From Streptosporangiales bacterium (lineage in GTDB: Bacteria; Actinomycetota; Actinomycetes; Streptosporangiales; WHST01): a stretch of DNA of 36,370 nt. A model generated the notes under the pieces. That model did not search any database, had not been told where the DNA came from, and saw only the letters and a list, made by a program, of their open reading frames with translations. The stretch is from assembly GCA_009379955.1 (NCBI GenBank), contig WHST01000065.1:1-36370 (forward strand), given 5' to 3'. Positions 26,302 through 34,135 of the stretch are shown here, in pieces. A program made the translations under genes and the position numbers. The first letter of the stretch is position 1. Each line of letters begins with the position of its first letter.

Positions 26302-27198
26302 TCAGCCTTTCCCTGCCTGGGACTCCTGGCCGTTCTGGACGAGAGCCGCCGCGGCACGGGTGACGTCGGCGGCGGTCAGCTGCGGCGGGCCCTCGGTCGG
26401 CGTCTCGTCCGTCGTGTCGGCGGAGGTGTTCGCCTTCTCGCCCGGCGCGGACCGTTCGAGGAAGCGCAGCAGCTCCACCGGGAACGGCAGCACGAGGGTG
26501 GAGTTCTTCTCCGCGGCGACCTGGACGACCGTCTCGAGCAGGCGCAGCTGGAGCGCGGACGGCGTGTCCGCCATGACGCGCGCGGCGTCGGCGAGCTTGT
26601 TCGACGCCTGGTACTCGCCGTCGGCCGAGATGATCCGCGCGCGACGTTCCCGCTCCGCCTCGGCCTGTCGCGACATGGACCGTTTCATCTGGTCCGGCAG
26701 CGCGACGTCCTTGATCTCCACCCGGTCGATGTGGATGCCCCAGCCGATCGCGGGGCTGTCGATCATCACCTCGAGGCCCTGGTTCAGCTTCTCCCGGTTG
26801 GAGAGCAGGTCGTCGAGGTCGCTCTTGCCGATGATCGACCGCAGCGACGTCTGAGCGACCTGCTCGACCGCGAACAGGTAGTTCTGCACGTCGACGGTGG
26901 CGCGCACGGGGTCGACGACCTTGAAGTACACGACGGCATCGACGCGCACGGTAACGTTGTCGCGGGTGATGCCGTCCTGCGCGGGCACCGGCATCGTCAC
27001 GATCTGCATGTTGACCTTCTCCAGGTGGTCGACCACCGGGAGCAGGAACCGGAGGCCCGGCTCGCGCACCTCGCCGGCGACCCGGCCGAACCGGAAGAGC
27101 ACACCGCGTTCGTACTGTCTGACGACGCGGACACCGAGGCCGAACCAGGCGGCGAGTACGGCCAGCACGCCCACGATCAGGAAGAGAGCAGTGATCAT
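26302..27198 (-). CDS. SPFH/stomatin-like protein (slipin)
   Basis: Membrane-anchored scaffold of the stomatin/slipin family, usually found in ordered membrane domains. One N-terminal helix (about 2-22) is followed by the SPFH domain (about 25-190: QYERGVLFRFGRV, EPGLRFLLPVVD, TRDNVTVRVDAVVYFKVVDP, QTSLRSIIGKSDLDDLLSNRE, WGIHIDRVEIKDVALP). An Arg/Glu-rich coiled coil follows (MKRSMSRQAEAERERRARI), then an acidic Thr-rich tail. ATG 27198 is chosen because GGAGG lies just upstream; an in-frame extension of 22 polar residues is unlikely. No NfeD partner gene is next to it, which is unusual, since slipins often pair with NfeD. Confidence 0.92.
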   Translation of the reverse strand: MITALFLIVGVLAVLAAWFGLGVRVVRQYERGVLFRFGRVAGEVREPGLRFLLPVVDHLEKVNMQIVTMPVPAQDGITRDNVTVRVDAVVYFKVVDPVRATVDVQNYLFAVEQVAQTSLRSIIGKSDLDDLLSNREKLNQGLEVMIDSPAIGWGIHIDRVEIKDVALPDQMKRSMSRQAEAERERRARIISADGEYQASNKLADAARVMADTPSALQLRLLETVVQVAAEKNSTLVLPFPVELLRFLERSAPGEKANTSADTTDETPTEGPPQLTAADVTRAAAALVQNGQESQAGKG

Positions 27199-27282
27199 GT
27201 TACGCCTCCAGACATCGCGTGACCACCGAGAATCGTCGCCCATGATTATACGCTCGCGGGTCAACCGGCCCGGGGTGTCGCA

Positions 27283-27981
27283 CTACTCCGCGAAGCCGCG
27301 GTCGCGGAGGAACTCCAGGAGCATGCTGCGCGAGTGGTGGATGTGGTCGCGCATCGCGTCGCGGGCCGGCTCGGGCCGGCCCGCGGAGATCTCGTCGATG
27401 ATCCGCGCGTGGTCGTCGACGTACAGCTGCCGCAGCTCCGCGCGGGTGTCGGCGGCGAGACGCACGGTGTCCTTGGGGAAGTACCGCTGCAGGTCCCCGA
27501 TGAGCTCGTGGAGCCTCGCGTTGCCGCCGGCCGCGTGGACGAGCTGGTGCACGGCGTCGTTGAGTCGCGTCAGCCGTTCGTCGTCCGGAGCGTCTGCGGT
27601 CGCCTCCGCGGAGAGCCGCCGCTGGGTGTCCGCCAGCTCGGCCACGAGGCCGTCGGTACGGTGTCGCGCCGCGAGCGACGCGGCGTATCCCTCGAGCTCG
27701 GCGCGCACGTCGTAGACCTCGGCGAGCTCGTGCAGGCTCGGTGGGCGGACCATCGCCCCGCGGTTGGGTTCGAGCCGCACCAGCTGCAGCGCCTGCAGTT
27801 TGCGCAGGGCCTCGCGCGCGGGAGTGCGGCTGACCCCGAACCTGCGGCAGATCTCATCCTGCTGCAGGTGCTCGCCGCGCCGGTAGCGGCCCTCGAGGAT
27901 CTCCCGCTCCAGCACGTCCGCGATCTGGTCGGCGTAGCTGCTGGGGGTGTGGAGCGGGTGTGCCGGCCGCTCCCCGGTCAT
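27283..27981 (-). CDS. GntR-family regulator, FadR/FCD subfamily
   Basis: Ligand-responsive DNA-binding protein, 232 residues. The winged helix-turn-helix is at about 15-80 (YADQIADVLEREILEGRYRRGEHL, FGVSRTPAREALRKL, NRGAMVRPPS). The all-helical FCD effector domain is at about 85-225, with metal-ligand-like Asp/His residues (DAVHQLVHAA, VDDHARIIDEI, RDHIHHSR). FCD ligands are usually carboxylic acids. It is divergent from the ferritin-like gene across 77 bases, which contain a palindrome suited to its binding, so it probably represses that gene and perhaps itself. Confidence 0.92.
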   Translation of the reverse strand: MTGERPAHPLHTPSSYADQIADVLEREILEGRYRRGEHLQQDEICRRFGVSRTPAREALRKLQALQLVRLEPNRGAMVRPPSLHELAEVYDVRAELEGYAASLAARHRTDGLVAELADTQRRLSAEATADAPDDERLTRLNDAVHQLVHAAGGNARLHELIGDLQRYFPKDTVRLAADTRAELRQLYVDDHARIIDEISAGRPEPARDAMRDHIHHSRSMLLEFLRDRGFAE

Positions 27982-27992
27982 CGGCCGCCCCC

Positions 27993-28033
27993 TTGACAGC
28001 GACCGAGCGGCTGGATTGGATACATGGATCCAT
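27993..28033 (+). promoter_or_regulatory. Promoter and probable GntR operator before the ferritin-like gene
   Basis: A perfect -35 hexamer TTGACA (27993-27998) is followed after 17-18 bases by a weak -10 (TTGGAT/TGGATA, 28016-28022). Just downstream is the perfect palindrome ATGGATCCAT (28024-28033), flanked by a related half-site TTGGATA. FCD-type regulators bind short palindromes of this size, and the position over the transcription start suits repression. The link to the divergent GntR gene is inference. Confidence 0.5.
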
Positions 28034-28058
28034 TCTCCTCGAGGGAGGAGGCGCGCCG

Positions 28059-28751
28059 GTGAGCGACACGCACCGCGGCCGTCCGGAGGCGGGACTCGAC
28101 CCGATCAGGGCGGAGGTCGACGGCGTCTTCGCTGACGTGCTCGCCTCGACGGGCAGGGCCACGAACGAGTTCTTCGCCGCGTACGACGGCGATCCCGACC
28201 CGCGGCTGCTGGCCGCCTGGCTCGTCCCGCGCTGCTGGCGCGAGATCGACTACGTGTTCCTGCTGAACGAGGAGATCAGGCGCTACGGCCTCGCGTTCGA
28301 GCGGCGCCACCTCACCCTGCTCGCCAAGCAGTCGTTCCAGGAGGCCGAGCACTACGACATGGTCGGCTCGGCGATCGAGTCACTCGGCGGCACGGTGCCG
28401 ACCGAGGTACCGCCGGAGGCGGCGCCGTGGAGCGCGTTCCTCTGGGAGTGCCTCGACCGCCACCCGCTCGCCGCCATCGCCGCGTGGAACGTCTCCGAGA
28501 CCTCCGCGGGCGGCAGCTTCGACCAGACGATCGCGGCGGGGGAGCGACACGGCTACGACGAGGTCGTCCGCGTCTACCGGCTGATCGAGAAGGACGAGCG
28601 CTTCCACGTCGGCCTCGGCAGGCAGCTGCTGAACAGGTACGCCCGCACAGACCACGACCGCGACGAGGTGCTGCGGGCGATGCGCGGCATGCGCGACCTC
28701 GCCTGGCGCGTCTTCACAACGGAGTCCGCGGCCCAGATCCTCGGTCGGTGA
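28059..28751 (+). CDS. Ferritin-like di-iron protein of unknown function
   Basis: A 230-residue helical protein with a complete-looking di-iron set: Glu62 (WREIDYVF), Glu95-x2-His98 (QEAEHYD), Glu147 (NVSETSAGG) and Glu180-x2-His183 (KDERFHVG). This is the E...ExxH...E...ExxH pattern of ferritin-like oxidases, oxygenases and hydroxylases. It lacks motifs I associate with bacterioferritin, ribonucleotide reductase or fatty-acid desaturase. GTG 28059 is chosen because GGGAGGAGG precedes it with ideal spacing. Its regulator is probably the divergent FCD protein, so it may be induced by an organic acid. The 3' end overlaps the convergent LysR gene by 38 bases. Confidence 0.75.
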   Translation: MSDTHRGRPEAGLDPIRAEVDGVFADVLASTGRATNEFFAAYDGDPDPRLLAAWLVPRCWREIDYVFLLNEEIRRYGLAFERRHLTLLAKQSFQEAEHYDMVGSAIESLGGTVPTEVPPEAAPWSAFLWECLDRHPLAAIAAWNVSETSAGGSFDQTIAAGERHGYDEVVRVYRLIEKDERFHVGLGRQLLNRYARTDHDRDEVLRAMRGMRDLAWRVFTTESAAQILGR

Positions 28752-29673
28752 GTCGGCGTGGCGTGCGGCCGCGGCGTCCGTAGAGCAGGCGTGCGCAGCG
28801 GACGAACGCCGACGCCCGCGCGGTGAGCTTCACCGCCGTCAGCCGCGCGAGCACCATCTCCAGCGGCGGCACCGTGTCGCGCAGCGTCAGCGTGGTGACC
28901 CGGCTCCCGTCGTAGGTGAGGTCCGACACCGGCCGCTGGTTGAGCATCGACCAGCCGTGGCCGTGGGCGACGAGTGCACGCACCGTCTCGTAGCCCATCG
29001 ACGTGTACCTGACCGCCGGCTCGATCCCGACCGACGCGAGCACGCGACGGAAGTAGTCGCGGCTGTGCGGCAGGTCGAGCAGCACCATGGGCTCGGCGGC
29101 GAGCTCGCGCAGGTGCACCGACCTGCGACGGGCGAGGCGGTGACCCGACCCGACGAGCACGTACGGCGGCACGCGGTCGAGCACGTCGTACGCGACGTCG
29201 GCGTCGAGGTCGTACCCGTACAGCACCGCGAGCTCGCAGGCGCCGCGGTGCAGCGCCGCCTGGAGCTCCGCGTGCTCGCCCTCGAGGACGCTGACGTGCA
29301 CCTGCGGCTGGTCCTCCTCGTACGCCGCGAGCATGCGTGGCAGGTGGAACGGCGAGAGCGTGGAGAAGCAGCCGACGCGCAGCTCGCCGACGAGCGAGCT
29401 GCCGAGGTTCCGCGCCGCCTCGACGAGGTCGTCGCCGTGCCCGAGGAAGCTGCGCAGCTCGGTACGGAACGACGCGCCCGCGCGGGTGAGTGTCAGGCCG
29501 CGCGCGTGGTGGCGGATCAGCAGCTGCACACCCAGCTCCTTCTCCAGCTGCGCCACGGCCGTCGAGATCGCCGACTGCGACACCAGCAGCCGGCGCGACG
29601 CCGCCGTCATGGAGCCGGCGTCCGCCGCCGCGGCGAAGTACCTGAGCTGCACCAGCGTGATGTTCGCTTCCAT
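28714..29673 (-). CDS. LysR-family transcriptional regulator
   Basis: A 319-residue activator/repressor. It has the N-terminal helix-turn-helix (LRYFAAAADAGSMTAASRRL, VSQSAISTAVAQLEKELG, RHHARGLTLTRAG) and a co-inducer domain from about 90 (GELRVGCFSTLSPFHLPRML onward). ATG 29673 gives the normal N-terminus of the family; the open frame continues upstream. It is divergent from the flavin reductase-monooxygenase operon, and the 130-base gap contains a strong T-N11-A inverted repeat, so it almost certainly controls that operon. The ligand is presumably the pathway substrate or an intermediate. It overlaps the convergent ferritin-like gene at its 3' end. Confidence 0.92.
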   Translation of the reverse strand: MEANITLVQLRYFAAAADAGSMTAASRRLLVSQSAISTAVAQLEKELGVQLLIRHHARGLTLTRAGASFRTELRSFLGHGDDLVEAARNLGSSLVGELRVGCFSTLSPFHLPRMLAAYEEDQPQVHVSVLEGEHAELQAALHRGACELAVLYGYDLDADVAYDVLDRVPPYVLVGSGHRLARRRSVHLRELAAEPMVLLDLPHSRDYFRRVLASVGIEPAVRYTSMGYETVRALVAHGHGWSMLNQRPVSDLTYDGSRVTTLTLRDTVPPLEMVLARLTAVKLTARASAFVRCARLLYGRRGRTPRRLTDRGSGPRTPL

Positions 29674-29724
29674 GCGGGCCCACGATAGTGCTGTATCTGA
29701 TGAATCGATGACCTGCTGCGAAAG

Positions 29725-29741
29725 GATCTGTTGGACAGATC
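29725..29741. promoter_or_regulatory. LysR-type binding box
   Basis: Perfect inverted repeat GATCTGT-TGG-ACAGATC, containing T-N11-A (T29727, A29739), the classical LysR recognition form. It lies about midway between lysR and the flavin reductase gene. A possible -35 (TTGGAC, 29731-29736) overlaps it; the matching -10 is weak. Confidence 0.65.
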
Positions 29742-29803
29742 TACCGCGCGTCCCCAATCCTGAACGACAAGCCAGCAGCCGTCAGGGTAGTGGGAGGCGC
29801 GCG

Positions 29804-30397
29804 ATGACCTCACTCGCCGCGCGAGAGACCGAACACGTGGACGCCGGCGTCACCGCCGACTTCCTCGCGACGATGCGGCGCACCGCGGCCGGGGTGACCG
29901 TGGTCGGCACCGCCGGGCGCACGCCGTGGATGGCCCAGACCGTGAGCTCGATGTGCTCGGTGTCGGCCGAACCGCCGCTCGTCCTCGTGTGCGTCAACGA
30001 ACGCAGCCCGCTGTGCCGGGCCATCGAGGCCAACGGCCTCTTCGCGGTGAGCGTGCTCGCCACCGGTCACGACCACGTCGCGGACACGTTCGCCGGACGC
30101 CCGTGGCCCGGCAAGGATCGCTGGGACTTCACCTGCGGTACGTGGGAGGCGGCACCCTCGGGTGCGCCGCGACTCGCCGACGCGCTCGCCGCGTTCGACT
30201 GCCGTCTCCACCGGTCCGTGCCGGGCGGGACGCACCGGGTGTTCCTCGGCCATGTCGACGAGGTCACGTCGATGCCCGGCGTCCCGCTCGTCTACACCGA
30301 CCGCGACTACGGGCGCCCGGAGCCGATCGAGCCGTCGCGGTTCGCCGAGTTCCCCGACGCCCACCCCCAGAACAGGATGAGGAATCGAGCGACATGA
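29804..30397 (+). CDS. Flavin reductase component (HpaC/RutF-like)
   Basis: Supplies reduced FMN or FAD to the monooxygenase encoded next to it. The 197-residue length and the blocks FLATMRRTAAGVTVVGT, MAQTVSSMCSVSAEPPLVLVCVN, FAVSVLATGHDHVADTFAG and HRVFLGHVDEV match the flavin-reductase-like split-barrel family. ATG 29804 follows GGGAGG. The stop overlaps the start of the HpaB-type gene (ATGA), making the pair a two-component flavin monooxygenase. It is the first gene of a six-gene operon facing the LysR regulator. Confidence 0.93.
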   Translation: MTSLAARETEHVDAGVTADFLATMRRTAAGVTVVGTAGRTPWMAQTVSSMCSVSAEPPLVLVCVNERSPLCRAIEANGLFAVSVLATGHDHVADTFAGRPWPGKDRWDFTCGTWEAAPSGAPRLADALAAFDCRLHRSVPGGTHRVFLGHVDEVTSMPGVPLVYTDRDYGRPEPIEPSRFAEFPDAHPQNRMRNRAT

Positions 30398-31854
30398 TCC
30401 GTACCGGTGACGAGTACCGCGAGTCCATCAGGGACGGCCGGGACGTCTGGGTCAACGGTGAGCGCGTGCACGACGTCACCGCGCACCCGATGTTCAAGCC
30501 GATCGTCGACGTGCGCGCGCGCATCTACGACATGCAGCACGAGGCGCCGACCCGGGACGTGCTGACGTACGTCGACGACGAGACCGGCGAGCGCAACTGC
30601 ATCGCCAACCGGTTGCCGCGCACGCAGCAGGACTGGCACGACAAGCGCGCCGCGGTCGACCGCGTGCTCGACGAGGCCGGTGGCGTCGTCACCCGGGTGG
30701 GTGACGAGACGATCGGCGAGATGTGGTCGCTGTACGACGGCCAGGACGTGCTCAACGAGGTCGACCCGCGGTTCTCGGAGAACATCCGCAGGCACATCGC
30801 CGACGCCGTGACGGGCGACCCGTTCCACGTCTCGGCCAACACCGACCCCAAGGGCGACAGGTCGAAGCGTCCGCAGGACCAGGACCCCGACATGCTGCTG
30901 CACGTCGTGCGCGAGACCGACAACGGCATCGTGGTGCGCGGGGCGAAGTACGAGACCGCGGCCGCGTACGCCAACCAGGCGTTCGCGAAGCCGACGATCG
31001 CGAACTGGGGCGACGACGAGCTCTCCGACTACGCCGTCGGGTTCGTCCTCGACATGAGCGCTCCCGGCCTGAAGTACATCTGCCGTACGGGCTTCGCCGA
31101 GCGCGCGCCGGCGGCGGACTACCCGCTGTCGAACCGGGTCGACGAGGTCGACTCGCTGGTCGTCTTCGACGACGTCGAGATCCCCTGGGACGACGTGCTG
31201 TTCTACCGGCACACCAAGGCGGCGACGTTCATCAGGGCGACGCTGCACCGCTACTCGGCGCTCGCGTTCGTGCAGCGCAACCTGCGGCTGGCCGACCTGA
31301 TGATCGGCGCCGCGCTGTGGAACGTGAAGCAGACCGGGCTCGAACGGCAGCCCGCGGTGCAGGAGAAGCTCTCCGCGCTCGCCTGCTACCGCGAGGGCAT
31401 CAACGCGCACCTGACCGCGGCGGTCGCGCTGGCGGAGGAGAGCCCCGGCGGGTTGCTGATGCCGAACCAGTCGCTGCTCTACACCGGACGCGTGCTCGCC
31501 TGCAGCGAGCTCCCCGCGATGATGCACCTGGCGCGGGAGCTGTGCGGCGGCCAGATCTGCATCACCCCGGACGCGGCGAGCTTCGCCGAGCCGGAGATCT
31601 CGAAGTGGCTCGACAAGTACTACTCGATCAACGACGACTGGGTGGCCGAGGACCGGCGCAAGCTGCTGGCGTTCGCGCGCGACCTGCTCAACTCCGACTA
31701 CGCCGGGCACCGCCTCACGTTCCAGCTCTTCGCCCAGTCACCGCCGTTCGCGCACCTCGCGGCGGTCTACCGCAACTTCGACTTCGACGGGCCACTCGAC
31801 CTGGTGCGCCACGCGGCCAACCTGTCCGACCGCGTCACCGGAGCCGCGCGATGA
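30394..31854 (+). CDS. HpaB-type FADH2-dependent monooxygenase
   Basis: Oxygenase component, 486 residues, of the 4-hydroxyphenylacetate 3-monooxygenase family (acyl-CoA dehydrogenase fold). Family blocks are TGDEYRESIRDGRDVWVNGE, HPMFKPIVDVRARIYDMQH, LLHVVRETDNGIVVRGAKYETAAAYAN in parts, IPWDDVLFYRH, AFVQRNLRLADLMIGAAL, ARELCGGQICITPDAASF and DLLNSDYAGHRLTFQLFAQ. Characterised relatives hydroxylate phenols or chlorophenols or oxygenate pyrroles. The downstream Rid, DUF1028 and M20 genes make a simple phenol less likely and a nitrogen-containing ring more likely. It overlaps both neighbours by four bases (ATGA), implying strict co-expression. Confidence 0.9.
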   Translation: MIRTGDEYRESIRDGRDVWVNGERVHDVTAHPMFKPIVDVRARIYDMQHEAPTRDVLTYVDDETGERNCIANRLPRTQQDWHDKRAAVDRVLDEAGGVVTRVGDETIGEMWSLYDGQDVLNEVDPRFSENIRRHIADAVTGDPFHVSANTDPKGDRSKRPQDQDPDMLLHVVRETDNGIVVRGAKYETAAAYANQAFAKPTIANWGDDELSDYAVGFVLDMSAPGLKYICRTGFAERAPAADYPLSNRVDEVDSLVVFDDVEIPWDDVLFYRHTKAATFIRATLHRYSALAFVQRNLRLADLMIGAALWNVKQTGLERQPAVQEKLSALACYREGINAHLTAAVALAEESPGGLLMPNQSLLYTGRVLACSELPAMMHLARELCGGQICITPDAASFAEPEISKWLDKYYSINDDWVAEDRRKLLAFARDLLNSDYAGHRLTFQLFAQSPPFAHLAAVYRNFDFDGPLDLVRHAANLSDRVTGAAR

Positions 31855-32279
31855 CGACGCACACGCGGATCCGCCCGTTCAACACCCGCGACACGTACCC
31901 GGAGCAGGACCTCGACAACGACCTGTGCCAGGCCGTGGTCGCGGGCAACACCGTGTACCTGCGCGGCCAGATCGGGCAGGACCTCGACACGCACGAGTCG
32001 GTCGGCGTCGGTGACGTGGCGAAGCAGGCCGACCAGGCGATGGCCAACATCGACATGCTGCTGAAGGAGGCGGGCAGCAGGCTCGAGGACATCGTCAAGG
32101 TGACCGTCTACCTCGTCGACCCTCGCTTTCGCGAGCCCGTGTACCGCACGATGGGTCGATGGCTCGCCGGCGTGCATCCCGTCTCGACGGGCCTCACGGT
32201 GACCGCGCTCGCGCGTCCCGAGTGGCTCGTCGAGATCGACGCGATCGCGGTCATTCCCGACGAGAGGCGGGACACATGA
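31851..32279 (+). CDS. Rid (YjgF/YER057c/UK114) family protein lacking the usual arginine
   Basis: A 142-residue trimer-forming family whose best-known members hydrolyse reactive enamines/imines. Seen here are VYLRGQIGQDLDTHESVG, QADQAMANIDMLLKEAGS, DIVKVTVYLVD and EWLVEIDAIAV. Where archetypal RidA has the substrate-carboxylate-binding Arg (PARS-like), this protein reads HPVSTGL, placing Ser112 at the Arg site. It therefore belongs with the Rid branches lacking that Arg, whose activity is unclear. RutC in uracil breakdown is a related pathway partner. ATGA overlaps on both sides tie it to the monooxygenase and DUF1028 genes. Confidence 0.88.
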   Translation: MTTHTRIRPFNTRDTYPEQDLDNDLCQAVVAGNTVYLRGQIGQDLDTHESVGVGDVAKQADQAMANIDMLLKEAGSRLEDIVKVTVYLVDPRFREPVYRTMGRWLAGVHPVSTGLTVTALARPEWLVEIDAIAVIPDERRDT

Positions 32280-32944
32280 CGTTCGCGGTGCTTGCCGCCG
32301 ACGGCGCGGGTGGCTTCGGGATGGCGGTGTCGTCGTCGAGTCCCGCGGTGGCGGCGCGGTGCGTGCACCTGCGCCCCGGCGTGGGCGGTGTGGCCTCGCA
32401 GAACGTCACCGACCCCAGGCTCGGGCCGCGGCTGCTCGACGCCCTCGCGACGGGACAGCCGGCCACGGAGGCGTTGAAGGCGCTCGTCGCCGAGGAGCCG
32501 GCCATCGCGCACCGCCAGCTGATGGCGGTGGACGCCACCGGTGGGGTAGCGGCGTTCTCCGGCGAGCGGACGCTCGGCCTGCACGCCACGGCCGAGGGGA
32601 ACGGTGTCGTCGCGGCGGGCAACCTGCTGGCCGCCGACACGGTTCCCGCGGCCATGGTCGAGGCGTACGGGACGTCGCGGGGCGAGCTCGAGCAGCGGCT
32701 GCTCGCGGCGCTGCGGGCCGGCCTCGACGCCGGCGGCGAGGCGGGTCAGGTGCGGTCGGCCGGAGTCGTCGTCGTGGGCGAGGTGCCGTGGCCGGTGACC
32801 GACCTGCGGGTCGACTGGCACGACGACCCGGTCGCCGAGCTCGCACGGCTCTGGGAGGTCTGGGCGCCGCAGCGCGACGACTACGTCAGGCGGGCCGTCG
32901 CGCCGGACACGGCGCCGTCCTACGGGGTGCCGGGTGACGAGTGA
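32276..32944 (+). CDS. DUF1028 family protein (Ntn-hydrolase-like)
   Basis: A 222-residue protein of a family with no settled function. It begins Met-Thr-Phe-Ala-Val; removing Met exposes Thr2, which would fit an N-terminal nucleophile amidohydrolase. Other family-like blocks are GGFGMAVSSSSPAVAARC, GVGGVASQNVTDPRLGP, HRQLMAVDATGGVAAFSGE and NGVVAAGNLLA. DUF1028 genes are often found with Rid genes, as here. In this operon it would plausibly cleave an amide or lactam formed after ring oxidation. It starts in the stop of the Rid gene (ATGA) and its end overlaps the M20 gene by 11 bases. Confidence 0.85.
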   Translation: MTFAVLAADGAGGFGMAVSSSSPAVAARCVHLRPGVGGVASQNVTDPRLGPRLLDALATGQPATEALKALVAEEPAIAHRQLMAVDATGGVAAFSGERTLGLHATAEGNGVVAAGNLLAADTVPAAMVEAYGTSRGELEQRLLAALRAGLDAGGEAGQVRSAGVVVVGEVPWPVTDLRVDWHDDPVAELARLWEVWAPQRDDYVRRAVAPDTAPSYGVPGDE

Positions 32945-34088
32945 GCGCGAGAAGCAGGCGGCGGCCGACGCCGTACGCCTGAACGCCGACTCGCTCGTCG
33001 CGCTGTCCGAACGCCTGCACGCCAATCCCGAGACCGCGTGGGAGGAGCAGCGGGCCAGCGGGTGGGTCGGCGACGCGCTCGCCGACCTCGGCTTCGAGGT
33101 GACGCCGCGCTACCTCGGTCTCGACACCGCACTGCACGCGCGCCTGGGCGACGGGCCCGTCCGCATCGGACTCGTCGCGGAGTACGACGCGTTGCCCGGT
33201 CTCGGACATGCCTGCGGCCACAACGTGATCGCCGCCTCCGCGGTCGGCGCCGCCGCGGCGCTCGCATCCGTCGCCGACGACGCGGGCCTGACGGTCGAGG
33301 TCGTCGGCACGCCCGCGGAGGAGGGCGGTGGCGGCAAGATCGAGCTGCTCGACCGCGGCGCGTTCGCGGGACTCGACGCCGCGCTGATGGTGCATCCCGC
33401 ACCCGTCGACGTCGCGCGCGCCGAGCCGTTCGCCGTCTCCCACGTCGCCGTCGGCTACACCGGCAAGGGTGCGCACGCCGCCGCGTACCCGGAGCGGGGC
33501 GTCAACGCCGCGGACGCGTTCACCGTCGCGCAGGTCGCGATCGGCCTGCTGCGACAACAGCTGCCGCCGTCCGTTCGCGTACACGGCCTCGTCACGCGCG
33601 GCGGGGAGGCGCCGAACGCGATACCCGAGCGCACGACGGGCCGCTGGTACGTCCGCGCCGAGACACTCGACGAGCTCGCCGAGGTCGAGCCGCGGGTGCG
33701 CGCCTGCTTCGAGGGCGGGGCGGTCGCGACCGGCTGCCTGCTCGAGATCGACCCGGAGAGCAAGCCGTACGCGCAGTTCCGTACCGACGAGAGCCTGCTG
33801 GCGGCCTACGTGGCGAACGCAACGCGGCTCGGCCGGGTCTTCGATGACGGCGGGGCGGCCGGGCGGATGAACCGTGCCTCGACCGACATGGGCAACGTGT
33901 CGCAGGTCGTCCCGGCGATCCACCCCTACATCGGCGTCGGCTCGCTGCCGGCGCTCAACCACCAGCGGGAGTTCGCCGCGGCATGCGTCGGCGCCGCTGC
34001 GAACCGCGCGATCGCGGACGGGGCGACGGCGCTCGCCTGGACTGCGATCGACACCAGTACCGACAGACGGGCGGCGACGGCCGGCTGA
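32934..34088 (+). CDS. M20-family metal-dependent amidohydrolase
   Basis: A 384-residue di-zinc hydrolase. Metal and catalytic residues are visible in EYDALPGLGHACGHN (Cys94, His96) and GTPAEEGGGG (Glu129, Glu130); the dimerisation insert contains GYTGKGAHAAAYPERGVNA and the end has NRASTDMGNVSQVVPAIHPYIG. It resembles the AbgB/p-aminobenzoyl-glutamate and N-acyl-amino-acid hydrolase branch (M20D), acting on an amide in the cytoplasm; there is no signal peptide. GTG 32934 overlaps the preceding gene by 11 bases. As the last enzyme before the transporter, it may release an amine or amino acid from the pathway intermediate. Confidence 0.88.
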   Translation: MTSEREKQAAADAVRLNADSLVALSERLHANPETAWEEQRASGWVGDALADLGFEVTPRYLGLDTALHARLGDGPVRIGLVAEYDALPGLGHACGHNVIAASAVGAAAALASVADDAGLTVEVVGTPAEEGGGGKIELLDRGAFAGLDAALMVHPAPVDVARAEPFAVSHVAVGYTGKGAHAAAYPERGVNAADAFTVAQVAIGLLRQQLPPSVRVHGLVTRGGEAPNAIPERTTGRWYVRAETLDELAEVEPRVRACFEGGAVATGCLLEIDPESKPYAQFRTDESLLAAYVANATRLGRVFDDGGAAGRMNRASTDMGNVSQVVPAIHPYIGVGSLPALNHQREFAAACVGAAANRAIADGATALAWTAIDTSTDRRAATAG

Positions 34089-34135
34089 CGCAGTAGCGGG
34101 GGCTCGTTCACCGAAACCCGAGGGTAGGAGGAGCC

